Under the pieces are notes generated by a model. The model had not been told where the DNA came from. It made no database searches and saw only the letters and a program-made list of their open reading frames with translations. The translations under genes were made by a program, and so were the position numbers. A DNA stretch of 64,000 nucleotides from assembly GCF_021130785.1 (NCBI RefSeq), contig NC_060207.1, forward strand, positions 104,469,001 through 104,533,000, given 5' to 3'. This document shows, one piece after another, positions 36,601-45,778 of the stretch (its first letter is position 1; the number at the start of each line of letters is the position of its first letter). The stretch is from Homalodisca vitripennis. Taxonomy: Eukaryota > Arthropoda > Insecta > Hemiptera > Cicadellidae.

Positions 36601-38462
36601 ATGGTTCCTGGAATGAATATAGGCCTATTCTTATTTCGAGAATCCCTCCGAGCTGCGCCCCACTGGTGTTTAATGTATCAAATAACACATTTTGGTCTTT
36701 AAAGTTGTGAAATATGTCAAATGTAATCAAGTGTTCTATGTAAGCATTGTTTGTTATTTTGTATTTGTTTACAATTTATAGTGGGTAAATTCTGTAAGAA
36801 ATAATCATAATTTTTTTCACGGTTTTTAGATTTCAGCTATTAGGAAAGTACTCATCTACCTTATAAAATGTCCTAAAACAAAGATAGAATTTGACTCCGA
36901 AGGCTACCTTTAAAGCAGTCGGCAAAAGCTATGCTAGATGGAAGTTTGCTGAACTGTGCTTTTGAACTAACGTACCAATTCAAGTGTATAAAATATATTT
37001 TTCAGTTTATAAAGAAACAAACATGTGAATAGTGTCATTGTTAATGTACTTTTAACTGTTCATTTTTAGTAAATATTAAGAATTAGATATAAAGACAAAG
37101 TTACTAACTTTTACTATAATTTTAAAGACTTATAGAAACCATCTTAATTGTCTTTTGACAGAAGTATACTTCTTTTATCTATTATAAATATTTTCTTGAT
37201 TTGGAGGTAAGGCAAAATTATATGGAACAAAAAATACTAAGGCCGGAGTAAATAACAATGACCATAAATATTAACTTTTGGACATAAATTCTTGATCGTA
37301 GCACAAATGCAAACTGAACATTGGCGTCGGAAATATAGTCCTCTAACTAGCAATGGTCATACACAGGTAACTGCTAGTATTTATATAATATTACAACTAG
37401 TAATTTTGGAGACTGAATCTTAAATCCAAATAAGTCTATTTGCGGACGACAGCTTATTGCCAGTATACAAATTACCGATTGCTAACATATTTTTTACTTT
37501 CTGTATGAAAAATATGTAGGTAAATTTAAAAAATTTGCAGTTTTAAAAATAATGTTTTAATTATAATAAATATATTCTGTATAACAAAGTTTGCTAGATT
37601 ACTGCAGCTTTGTGGCATTTCGATATAGCTGCAAATATAGATACAGTAGTGACGATAAACCTTCACCTTTCCTCTCGGCGTAAGGATTAATTACAGTTCA
37701 TTATTAGGTTTGAAAATGGACTAGGGAATCAAAACTTTTTGTCTGGGAAAACCGGGGAAAAGCCAGGAATTTGAAAGGAGGTTTTGAGTGGTAACCTGTT
37801 ATAGTATAAAAAGTGAAGAATTTGAAAATAAACTAGAAATATCTTTACTGTAGGAATTGTATTGTTATGAATCAGTATAATACAATTAATTAGTATAAAT
37901 AAAATTTTCAAAATATTTGAGCAAAACCTTACTTCAAATATAACGTTATAATCCCAAAAATATATGGTGGTAACAGTCACCATCATAGAAGATTTTGAAG
38001 AACACTAAGAAGTAAACAATTATTTATTTTCACAGTGTTATCTGTGATGTCCGCTATATCTGTCAGGACATACCAATTCTAACTGCTATGAACAGATGTG
38101 TAGTGAATGTACATTTCCCCACCTATTTCATACACTAGCTGCGCGACATGTAACATTAACAGAGCATGTAATTGTCACAGTGGGGTTCAAAACATTAATT
38201 TTCCATTTTGCTTTTTACTTTAAGGTATTTTTAGTGTGTTTATGAGTTTTTTTATGTACTTTTTTAACACTTGGAAAATTCATCAAGCATATTTTTATAT
38301 TGTTATTGCCAGTTTAGCATGTTGTAATTATTTGTTAAATTAATTAAATCTTTTTAATAGGCAAAGTCCACTCCTGGAAAGGGACGTGGAAGGCCAAAAA
38401 AGACAGAGAAGAAAGCTGATTCAGCAGAAGAAGAGGAGGAAGAAAATGACGAAGAGAACTAA
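21660..38462 (+). CDS. HMGA-like AT-hook chromatin protein, copy 1 (three coding exons)
   Basis: The exons are 21660-21713, 31433-31549 and 38361-38462. All introns are GT/AG and phase 0, giving 90 aa. The first coding exon is preceded by 17 bases of 5' UTR after the acceptor at 21642, and ATG 21660 is the first ATG in the exon. The protein starts MADDAVVEKKRGRKAAVD, with a weak AT-hook-like RGRK at residues 11-14. Full AT-hooks with an RGRP core lie at about 39-46 (KRGRGRPK) and 64-71 (KGRGRPKK). The C-terminus (about 78-90) is an acidic run of six Glu ending NDEEN. AT-hooks bind the minor groove of AT-rich DNA; with an acidic tail and about 90 residues this matches the HMGA (HMG-I/Y) architecture, acting in the nucleus on chromatin. 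The introns (12.4, 9.7 and 6.8 kb) are swollen by transposons, but all splice sites and the frame are intact. Copy 2 lies 12 kb downstream. High confidence in the gene, moderate in the name. Confidence 0.9.
22526..23379 (+). mobile_element. piggyBac-type deletion derivative flanked by TTAA
   Basis: The left flank TTAA (22522-22525) is followed by CCCTCCAGGTGCTGAC. The right end, inverted, reads CCCTCCAAGTGCTGG and is followed by TTAA (23380-23383). TTAA targets and CCC termini are diagnostic of piggyBac. The subterminal region has imperfect repeats of a CGCGxAGCGCGATGT motif. The interior keeps a short transposase N-terminal exon (22885-23010). It interrupts unit A; the corresponding place in unit B (about 33172) is uninterrupted. 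Confidence 0.85.
22885..23010 (+). pseudogene. Acidic piggyBac-type transposase N-terminus
   Basis: 41 codons, beginning MSELSRSSAIRNVLDELDEL and continuing SDIESDSNTSDY, then a few residues and a stop. An acidic Ser/Asp/Glu-rich start is usual for piggyBac transposases. The catalytic domain is deleted. It could still be translated as a short peptide, but I see no sign that it is functional. Confidence 0.6.
25013..25066 (-). mobile_element. Short 3' fragment of LOA/I-type LINE
   Basis: TTCTTCTTCTATGGGGCGGC and the words that follow match the 3' end at 3875-3964 and 17915-17970. It interrupts unit A between a GGCAATACTCAAA word and the CAAATTACCGATTAC word, which are close together in unit B. 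Confidence 0.65.
25561..26741. other. Intronic AT-rich DNA of AT-hook copy 1
   Basis: Nothing recognised. Confidence 0.5.
26742..27098. repeat. Tandem repeat, three 119-bp units
   Basis: The units start at 26742, 26861 and 26980, each beginning TACACTATTGTTTCATTTGC and ending GGTTGAGAAG. They differ at only a few bases (for example AAAGTTT or AACGTTT, and CTTAGTG or CGTAGTG). The array is exactly 3 x 119 bp, with no partial fourth unit, and lies in intron 2 of AT-hook copy 1. Confidence 0.95.
27490..29700 (+). mobile_element. Decayed piggyBac-like element
   Basis: The left boundary is inferred because DNA up to about 27485 matches the intron of AT-hook copy 2 (53155-53275), and the match stops there. 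Just inside is ACCGGCGACCGCCACAGACC. A loosely inverted counterpart, GTGGTCACCGGTGACCG, lies at about 29594-29612. I could not find a convincing TTAA at the left edge. The transposase gene occupies 27779-29422. Confidence 0.6.
27779..29422 (+). pseudogene. piggyBac-type transposase, frameshifted
   Basis: It starts MDLDLPGTSTQSGLHSGNDS, with an acidic N-terminus broken by TAA at 27920. Further on come LLHFVGLLLHTGTIRLNRLR and DYRKTDKLFNLHAFRHVMPR, the conserved DDE_Tnp_1_7 entry. The open frame 28407-29003 covers YPQKELSLDKAIHWRGHLHF, YGVKFYSLTEHSGLI and the second catalytic aspartate (FMDNFYNSYSLVSKL). An extra A in an A8 run near 28975 shifts the frame before PLPIIQYNAYMSDVDEADQL, where VDEADQ carries the third catalytic aspartate. 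In the segment that normally holds the first aspartate (LCDSKSG-like), this copy reads LTEHSG. The C-terminus has the Cys-rich YCATFPDQPGLCFGICLDE and ends with TAA at 29420-29422. Several stops make it a pseudogene; the length matches a full-size transposase of about 550 residues. Confidence 0.85.
29701..31432. other. Rest of intron 2 of AT-hook copy 1
   Basis: AT-rich, with no repeat assigned. The last 70 bases before the acceptor resemble those before exon 53386 in copy 2. Confidence 0.5.
31550..32814. other. Intron 3 of AT-hook copy 1, proximal part
   Basis: Blocks here match intron 3 of copy 2: for example, the region around TTGCCTGCACAGAAAACAAATT (31993) corresponds to 53751. This supports a duplication that includes introns. 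Near 32589 a TAACCCTTTGAGTGCTATGA word resembles the terminus of the piggyBac derivative at 55204, but no partner end was found. Confidence 0.5.
34218..35273 (-). mobile_element. piggyBac-type deletion derivative with N- and C-terminal coding ends
   Basis: Flanks are TTAA (34214-34217) and TTAA (35274-35277). The termini are CCCATTCGTGACTG on the left and, inverted, CCCATTCAAGACATTGG on the right. On the minus strand it carries the first part of a piggyBac transposase joined directly to its C-terminal zinc-binding domain (34430-35014). Unit A keeps the uninterrupted flanking sequence at about 24340 (TTGGTTGGACAACGGCTGG), supporting a simple insertion. Confidence 0.9.
34430..35014 (-). pseudogene. 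piggyBac transposase lacking the catalytic core: acidic start plus C-terminal Cys-rich domain
   Basis: The start ATG is at 35014 (MAFVNSDDFAAYVANVLDE). The next acidic Ser/Asp/Glu stretch (for example DNESDSEQDDMIHENNEMSD) needs frame changes to read through. From about 34620 to the TAA at 34430-34432 one frame is open and carries a complete C-terminal domain: GHFIEKIPPTTKARPSRKCK, then VCASQGKRCETVYQCKKCHV, then PLHLETCFEVFHTQTTSKDV. The CxxC, CxxC and C/H spacing is that of the piggyBac C-terminal zinc-binding domain, which binds transposon ends or chromatin. The DDE core between the two ends is missing. The longest open frame in this place (34420-34689 minus) is a different, out-of-phase reading and should not be used. 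Confidence 0.85.
35679..35847 (+). mobile_element. 5'-truncated LOA/I-type LINE tail with poly(A)
   Basis: It starts GAACAGGGGTGGCGAG and includes the end of ORF2 (RCFRRFVELLKL-type) and the 3' UTR (GGCCTCATGGTGTTTCC), ending in about 13 A. The duplication AACTGCACT (35670-35678 and 35848-35856) flanks it, as expected for target-primed reverse transcription. Confidence 0.9.
37806..38360. other. Distal intron 3 of AT-hook copy 1
   Basis: The last 100 bases match copy 2 on both sides of its piggyBac insertion (GGAAAATTCATCAAGCATAT against 55170-55190; AATTATTTGTTAAAT against 56250-56264). This gives the empty site for the insertion at 55204-56236. Confidence 0.6.
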
Positions 38463-38620
38463 ATCTGTACTAATGAATCTTAAGAAAGAACTGCCTTTAT
38501 GTAAATATGTAGGTTTTATATATAAAGTAAATATTTAGTATGTATGTTACATACAAATCTCAAGGTCTAGATAGTGTCTTAATAAAACTGCCACTGAAAT
38601 TTATCTAATGTTTTTAAATT
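38463..38620 (+). terminator. 3' UTR and poly(A) signal of AT-hook copy 1
   Basis: AATAAA lies at 38581-38586, about 120 bases after the stop codon. The UTR is collinear with that of copy 2 (for example AAGAACTGCCTTTATG and GATAGTGTCTTA). The similarity continues to about 39115 against 57065. Confidence 0.6.
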
Positions 38621-39223
38621 ATTAATTATAATTGAGAAAATTTGTAGATTGTTAAAATTTTTAACCTGTTTAAAAAAGTGAGTACATGGTCATTGGTTCA
38701 CAAATTTGATTGATGTTGTCAGTTTGTGTCTGTTTATGTGTATTAGAATTAGTTATTATACTGTAAACTTATTTTCAGTACATTAAGTATTTCATTTTAT
38801 AGATATTAAACATTGTAATGTCATGGTTTTTCATCAATCTGTAATAGGTACAAGAGTTCTTTAGTATTTTGTTAGCCCAATAAGTGATACTTCTGTCTAC
38901 CATATCTAGCCTTTAATCTATGCTGACTGGACCAAGTAAAATGTTTTTAAATCTTTTAAACTCTATGTTTGTATTATTAAGAGCAAAATATACTTTTTTA
39001 TACTAGTATAAGGTGTATTTTTTTCAATCTTAATGCCATTTTATTTATAGTGACTCCTAAAAGAAGAATGGAAGTGATATTTGTTGTCCTGGTTTACACC
39101 AAACATGACATCAGATTAATTTTAAAATAACATAATATATTTTCTACTAAAGGAAATAATGTCAGAAATGATAAAGGAAATATAAAAATACAATCACTTT
39201 GTAACAATGTAAGTTATAATTTA

Positions 39224-39366
39224 TTCTATACCCAGTTAAAAAAAAACAATAACTTGAATGTTTCGATGTTAAAAGAGCACATAAAGTTGTAATACAGTCC
39301 TAAATAAAACACCAACCTACCAACTAACCTACATTCAAGAAAAATTTGGACCAGGCACTTAGTCTA

Positions 39367-39424
<58 letters not shown>

Positions 39425-39711
39425 ATATATACTGGTTATTGCCAGGTTATAAAGCTTTTTAGTTTACATTCTTTTGTGTGCCTACCATTGTTTTAATATT
39501 TTATAGAAATACATGAAGAAGACATCTCTGAAGATTGTTTTTTACAAGTGCACTGTTCTAGACTAAGTGCCTGGTCCAAATTTTTCTTGAATGTAGGTTA
39601 GTTGGTAGGTTGGTGTTTTATTTAGGACTGTATTACAACTTTATGTGCTCTTTTAACATCAAAACATTCAAGATATTGTTTTTTTTTTTTTTTTTTTTAA
39701 CTATAGAATAT
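39224..39711. repeat. Long inverted repeat (arms about 140 bp) with an AT core
   Basis: The left arm (39224-39370) and right arm (39552-39711) are near-perfect inverted copies. They share, for example, ACACCAACCTACCAACTAAC and ACCAGGCACTTAGTCTAG. The right arm has a longer A/T homopolymer (about 20 T at 39680-39698). Between them lie an (AT)25 microsatellite (39371-39420) and about 130 bp of other DNA. It is a foldback-type non-autonomous element or a long-TIR MITE. No clear target duplication was found. Confidence 0.85.
39371..39420. repeat. (AT)n microsatellite
   Basis: About 25 AT units, directly next to the left arm of the inverted repeat. Confidence 0.95.
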
Positions 39712-39752
39712 AGATACTTTTTGTGATTCAATGTTTATTGAAAAATTATATA

Positions 39753-40160
39753 TAGTGTCCCCCAAAGAGGTTTAAACGTTTGATTTTATATTACTTGCCC
39801 ATTTATGCACCAAACATTTTCAAACTCTACACAATTAATAAAGTAGGTTTTAAAAATATTCTGTTACCATAAAAAAATACAAAAAAGTAATTTAATAAGT
39901 ATGGTGAAGGTTGTACATTGGTATCTCACCCGTTTAGAAAATTTTCAGGGGTGTCAGGAATTTACACACAGATGTAAGGGGTTGTTTGCCCATAACTTTT
40001 GCTGGGCTCCGTGTAGTGATGTTTTGTTCATGTAATTGTTTCTTTTGAATGTACTTTTTAAATGAAGACACAAAATAGGGGTTGCAATTTGGAAATTTAA
40101 AGTGATCCCCCTCTACTCCTCTTTTTCAAAGGAAAATAAATTTTTCTCTCCAAAAATTTA
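39753..40160. mobile_element. Fragment of the mariner-type element seen at 57646
   Basis: AGTGTCCCCCAAAGAGGTTT and the next 110 bases match 57646-57752, including CAAACATTTTCAAACTCTA (ACATTTTCAAACTCTA shared) and ATAAAGTAGGTTTTAAAAAT. The remainder to about 40160 is probably from the same or a related element. Confidence 0.5.
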
Positions 40161-40238
40161 TAGGTATGGTGATGATTTTACATCAATATCCCAATCTGTG
40201 TGGAATGTATACAGGCGTATCAGGACTTAATTTACACC

Positions 40239-40241
<3 letters not shown>

Positions 40242-40306
<65 letters not shown>

Positions 40307-41230
40307 TAGCAGTTGCCCGCAGCTTCACTCGCAATTTCCTGTTGAAAAACAGTACACTATATTCACGTATTCTTTTTCTATCACATTCTAAATACTCCTG
40401 ACATAATTGATAGTCGTTCCTTAGTGAGCCTCTTGGGCACATTATGAAGGTAGGTACCATATTTCCTGCCTCTATCTTTTGTGGTTTTTGCTAGGTATTC
40501 AGTACAATTAATTTATATGGATGAATTTCGATAAACTAATTAGGCTATAAAGAATCAAATTCAGTCTGTTAAAATTAATTTTCTGTCTTAAGATATTTCC
40601 GGTATTATTGTGGTGTTTTCCTTGTGCTCTGATCAAGAAAATGTATCTACGAAAACCAATGTCGATCATAAAGCATCTTCTTTCGGCTCTTTTCATTTAC
40701 CTTCGATCTAACCAAATTCGATTACCTTATGTGCAGACATTTACGGCTTTTTGAGGTGGTTTTTATAACGACGTTTAATAGTATTTTCATTGTATTAGAT
40801 AGTTTATATTGATCATTGGTGTAATCTAGATTTGAAATGAGGCAATAACTTCTATGCAATCTGCATTACATTACTGATCAAGCATGTTACAATAATAATT
40901 TTCTAAATTTTAAATGTAAACAAATGTTTCTGCCTCTTTGATGAACTTCAGCTGAAAGTATTAACAGCTGTTAAGTATCAGTTTACTTTGTATTACGTGT
41001 GGTAGCGCAGTCTGCTGGATCGAAGGTAATACATTCCAAAATCAATAACAGTTTATAAATTAAATATTGATTAAATAAACAATTAGAATTGGACCAAATT
41101 GTGAATCTAAACCATTCTCGAATTCCATTGAAAAAACACAAAATTTCATCAAAATCGGTCCAGTCGTTTAGGAGGAGTTCAGTCACATATACATGAACAC
41201 AAGAAATGTATATATATATATATATATATA
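40242..41230. mobile_element. Insect dispersed repeat bounded by TA microsatellites
   Basis: It starts after (TA)32 (40242-40305) with CTAGCAGTTGCCCGCAGCTT followed by CACTCGC. It ends with AAATTTCATCAAAATCGGTC followed by CAGTCGTTTAGGAGGAGTT and (TA)11 (41209-41230). Both phrases are widespread in insect genomes at the two ends of short dispersed elements. Which class they belong to (SINE, RTE-derived or other) I cannot say from the sequence. The interior has no coding capacity that I recognise. Confidence 0.65.
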
Positions 41231-42930
41231 CATAAATTATAAATATAAATTGTATACATATTTAAAGATATATAGTTTCTCTATGTCAACTACCAAATGT
41301 CTGTAAACAAGAACAAAATAAAATAAAGCCAATATTGAAATTACTTCAGAAGTACTTGCATTATGTCAAAATGTAAAAAAAAAAACATTTACAGTATATT
41401 TATGCAACAGAAAGTATTACAATAAATATGATACAATTTGTATGCTTATTGCATCATATCGTAAAATTATTACAGAGTATAAATCACACTACATTCAATA
41501 ATTGCATCAGTTGTCTAAAGTAATAATTGCCATAATTTTTGGACAGAGATTAAAACAAAACTCCTGAATTTGTCACTGATCAAAAATATATTTAGTCTTA
41601 GTGCAATATCTCAAAGACTGTTAACATAGTGTTTCAGTTATATCAGCCATTATGTAAATTTAATTAGCTATGATATCAAGTACAGGTACCAGAAGGGATT
41701 CAGGTGATTCAAGGTACCTCCTTGTTTAAGACTGAAGATGTTTCACTACTAATGTCAAATTATCAGATGACAAATAAATTAATAATAATACCAATACAAC
41801 TAGGGTCGATTTATTGACAGACAATTGGGCACCCAATAATTAACATTCTCAACACTGCTTTAGAGGTAGGTTTTACACTGAATTTCTATGCTATGTCAAC
41901 ACACTAAGCAATTGTCAGACATACAACTCCGATTTATCAACAACTGGTGGAAGAGGCTTCCCTGAATGCACAGGTAATATAAATTGTAAATTATAATAAA
42001 TTAACAGCAAATATAAATTTAGAACTATGTGTGAATTGATGACATTGTCTCAGGGGCTGCTGTCCGCTTCTACATTTTTATTGAGTCTGCTTGTTTTGTG
42101 TTGTGATTTCAGTTCGTTGATATTTTGTATTTGAAAATGTAAAATAGTAGTACCATACGTCCATTAGAGAATTTAGGTGATTCTGATTGATAATTATGAA
42201 GATGTCCAATAAATAACCAAGTGATAAGCAACAAGAGCGAATAATTTTTACTTTCTTCATACTGTAAGAATCGTCATGAAATATACTGTGTGAATAATAA
42301 ATAAAATTATATTTTCTGGTAATGAATATTTACAGAGTTAGGCAGATGAATAGTAACTGAGCCAAGAAACCTACCTTCTCTGTTTTAAAGAAAACCCCCA
42401 TATTTCGACCCTAACAAACTCTGGAAAATAATTATTAATATCGAAAATAGGACTTTTTAGTGGGTAGGGGCAATTTATTGAAAATTTCAAATGTAAAGAT
42501 AGGTCAAGCTATACCTCATTCTAAAGGTCTCTTAATCATTGACTCTTTTGATAAAAAAGTTTTAATTTATTTTGCTTCTTGTATATACAGTGGTCTAAAA
42601 TGTACAAAAGTTGTATGGTTTCAGTTTTTCTTTTTGTTAACCTTGTTAAAAAAAAATTAGCACAGTTGTATCTACGTAAGCAGATTAAATTACTTTTTAC
42701 AGGCAATGCAAATACGTATGATGCAGTATTTTTTATTTTGTAATAATGTATGGAACAACTACTTTTTAAGGCGATTAACACTTTCTGAATTTATATTTGC
42801 CTTTATACCTTTATAACCTGGGAGACCTGTAAAAAATCCACTGATTAATACAAAAATGCATTTATCTTGGTATTCCGATTTAGGAAACCTTTATGTACGA
42901 GTAGGTTTAGGTTTGAAGTTTGTATTCTAG
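41231..42930. other. Intergenic AT-rich DNA between the two AT-hook genes
   Basis: Nothing recognised. Confidence 0.5.
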
Positions 42931-42934
42931 TTAA

Positions 42935-43194
42935 CACGTTCATGGCGACATGTACACCATCGGGTGCACGCGATCTTTCACCACTGCCATTCTGTAAATT
43001 AGATTTTTAGGTACCCTTTGGAAAAAAAAAACGGTACGGAGAAAAAAAAATATTGTAATATTTTGGTTGGAAATTGTGAATCCTATTTTTCTGAGACACT
43101 ATACTTACAGACGTTTAACGTAAAAAACTGATTACAGATTTTTGCAATTATTATTAAAAAATTCGGGAGTATATCAAAAGTTATCGTGAACGTA
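42935..43194. mobile_element. Small piggyBac-type MITE (260 bp)
   Basis: TTAA (42931-42934) is followed by CACGTTCATGGCGACATG. The right end, inverted, is TACGTTCACGATAAC, next to TTAA (43195-43198). The terminus similarity is short (about 10 bp), so the call rests mainly on the paired TTAA. Confidence 0.55.
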
Positions 43195-43198
43195 TTAA

Positions 43199-43590
43199 CA
43201 CGTTCGATGCGGATGTCGCGTAAGTGCGTTATCTAGGTTCCTCTCAATATGCTGATGACGCGGAATTGCGCGCGCACCGATTTACAGCCAAATCATGGAT
43301 GCTGCGTTTAGTTTGATAAGGTTAATGTCTGTGCCTTACTGAGGTTATAGTATCATAAATTGTTCTTCATTTCTTATTTAGTTTGTTTCGTAGTTTTAAA
43401 CATGAGTGATAAGAAACCTTAAATTTTCGTAATCCCGATTGCCTAACTCTTGGAGAAATATACTATGTATGACTCAGATTCCGATGAGTACCTATTTCTT
43501 CGGCCAAGTGTAATTTGGGCATACGATCTCGGTTTTCCGCTTAAAGTAATACCGATGTATGATTTGGTGTAGTACTTACTCGCAGTTATG
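43199..43590 (+). mobile_element. piggyBac-like left end sharing a TTAA with its neighbour
   Basis: It starts CACGTTCGATGCGGATGTCG right after the TTAA at 43195-43198, then has a GC-richer leader with GCGCGCGCACC. An ATG at about 43403 reads MSDKKP then stop, followed in other frames by an acidic YDSDSDEY stretch, like a degraded piggyBac transposase start. No right terminus was found. Confidence 0.4.
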
Positions 43591-43599
43591 AAGCTTCAA

Positions 43600-44360
43600 T
43601 TCATATGTGACATTCTTTTGCATATTCAGGACATGATCTATCATTAGCATTATGTTTAACCTTACAATGTGAACAGCTCGGCTCTTTATTTACAATAATA
43701 TCGTGATATGTTTTGGTCTCACAAGTTCTGAGTATTGAGCACCTCACTTCTGTGTGATCATATTTTGAGCAACGGGGACAGATCAAAACTGGATAGTTAT
43801 ACTGTTTACTGGTAAAACCGCATAGTTTAATTTCATTTCTTTAGATAACGAATTCTTTAAAATGTGATGTTATCACGTATTGTTATGCTATCAGATGTCT
43901 TAATTGTAAGTCTAAAACATCACTGATTGGAATAAGACTTTCTACATTCTGTAAAATTTCGTCAATGTCAACATTGGGTTCAATATTTACTGCTCCTATC
44001 ACATCTACCCAGTTCGCAGCAATAAAGACACTATTTTTAGATGTGGCGTGTCACATCTTAGAGAATTTGCTGCCGTACCCGTTTTGCGCTCAAATAGCAT
44101 CAGCTTATTTCCTTTTTATTAATTTGGAATTAATTTTTACCATGATGAATGCCTATAATTTTATAAACATTTATGGGGTGAATCCTACTTTGGTCCTTCC
44201 TAGCTGTGATGATTTGGTACGGCCCATGATTGTTCGTAGCATACAATTGCTTTTTGTAAATCCTTTCTTTCTTACTAACTTATTTTGTACCAAAGCGGCA
44301 ATACCATTGTCTGGATGGTTTCGCTTACCTAAACTGATTTTAATATTTGCCGTCTGAAGG
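43600..44360 (-). pseudogene. LINE ORF1 (gag-like, zinc-knuckle) remnant
   Basis: The minus strand from about 44060 gives FIAANWVDVIGAVNIEPNVD and IDEILQNVESLIPISDVL, then, after frame changes, EIKLCGF. The open frame 43786-43601 then has ICPRCSKYDHTEVRCS, LRTC and EPSCSHCKVKHNANDRSCPE with YAKECHI. The strand-turn-zinc-knuckle order (CxxCxxxxHxxxxC then CxxCxxxHxxxxxxCP) is that of Jockey-type ORF1 nucleocapsid proteins. At least three frame breaks are present. The plus-strand open frame at 43965-44357 is only the antisense of this. Confidence 0.65.
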
Positions 44361-44558
44361 TGTAATGAAGCGTTACAAATGGAACAGAAGTTTGCGGTAA
44401 ACAGGAAAATTATTGTGATATGATTTTGTACTACCTAACACCACATCACGTCCGTATGTCCGAAGTGTCGTGTCTATTAGAAAAGAAATTCTCATCCATC
44501 TCCTCACAACTCTTAAATGTCGTAGGTCTTACGACCACAATAATTCAGTTGAGAAATA

Positions 44559-45161
44559 GGGTAGGGTACGATAAGCGGACCCGGTTTTTAATCATCGATA
44601 CCTACTATTCGCATCTCTAATCCTAGACTATAGGTAAATTGATATAAAAGTAAAGTCCTAAATAACAATCATATGTTTTAAATTAAAATATGAATACATA
44701 GGAATATAGGAAAATCATAAATATTTAAGAAATTACATAAATAATAAACGAACCAGAACGAGATCTATCAAACAGGGAAGCTCATAAATAGTTATGAGCC
44801 ACATCCATCTACATTGTTTATGTCATAATTATTGAATTGTTTATAACTATACACACGTAATTATACATTATTACGTGTATGTATAATAATAATTATTATT
44901 GTTAATTATACACGTAATAATGTATAATTGCGTGTGTATAATTATGAACAAAATGTAATAACAACAATATGTGTATAATATATAATATTAATAATACGAT
45001 TACGTGTATCATTTTAAAGTATTTACAGCTGTTGATATAGATTAAGTTAATTGTGCAAAATAATTAATCAGTATCGATTGGTTATATCGATGGTTATGAT
45101 TAAGTATTATCGTTTGACAATTTCAATAAAAAACCCCAGGTCCTCTTATCGTACCTTACCC
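44559..45161. mobile_element. Merlin-type MITE, complete, 603 bp
   Basis: The ends are GGGTAGGGTACGATAAGCGG and, inverted, GGGTAAGGTACGATAAGAGG. The flanks GAGAAATA (44551-44558) and GAGAAATA (45162-45169) form a perfect 8-bp duplication. It is the uninterrupted relative of the outer element at 9767-11758. An 8-bp duplication with GGG termini fits Merlin. The centre holds an AT-rich inverted repeat (TTATTACGTGTATG and its inverse). Confidence 0.9.
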
Positions 45162-45778
45162 GAGAAATATATGAAACTAAGATTAATCCATAGCAAAAAA
45201 ATAACGACTAAAATGTAAACAGTAGGCCTACATGCAAGGTTAAAAAACACTCAAAATAAACACTTACTTTTTCTACAAAATTCCAATTGTGAAAAAGAAC
45301 CCATGTTGGTTAGGGTCAACCTTTAGAGATTGGGTTTATGACATTTTATTGTACTAATAAAGACTTGTACTTTAATTTGATATAATGCTCGACCTTCGCT
45401 CCCGTTAAAACTTGTTCTCTGACTCCTTATGTTTACTTAAAATGAAATGTTTATCAGTAATTCAGCCTTAAAACATTTGATTAAATAGGGATTAGTTAAG
45501 TAGTAAAAATTAACTAATACACGAAATTAACTGAATAAAACGAGATGAGTGAATGACTGAAGTAAATTATTTGCAAATTTACATAATTTGTTTAAAGTTA
45601 ATTATATTCAATAATCCATAATTTATTTGCTATATTTTAGTGTATTGTCGGTTTATTTTTCTTTCAGAACTACACAATGATATTTGTTAAACCATTTTAC
45701 AAGTCTTATTTTAATTAGTTTCTATTGTTCCAGCTTTGATAGTTTTACAATAAAACATTTTTTGCATTAATTCGTCAT
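45162..45778. other. Intergenic AT-rich DNA
   Basis: Nothing recognised beyond the MITE target duplication at its left edge. Confidence 0.5.

Larger units (their letters stand above)
32815..37805. repeat. Large dispersed repeat, unit B
   Basis: Counterpart of unit A (22110-25560). The left edge reads GGTAACCACCCTGACTAGAG. The right edge, inverted, reads CAGGTTACCACTCAAAACCT, suggesting diverged terminal inverted repeats. It is interrupted by a piggyBac derivative (34218-35273) and a LINE tail (35679-35847). It also contains a direct repeat of about 110 bp (36155-36280 and 37405-37530, sharing CCAAATAAGTCTATTTGCGG) with unrelated DNA between. No gene is left. Confidence 0.6.

Noticed and set aside
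40200..40391. Open frame encoding an YIYIYI run
   Set aside because: Produced by a TA microsatellite; not coding.
43965..44357. 130-codon plus-strand open frame
   Set aside because: The minus strand here encodes a recognisable LINE ORF1 remnant; the plus frame has no motif and is its shadow.
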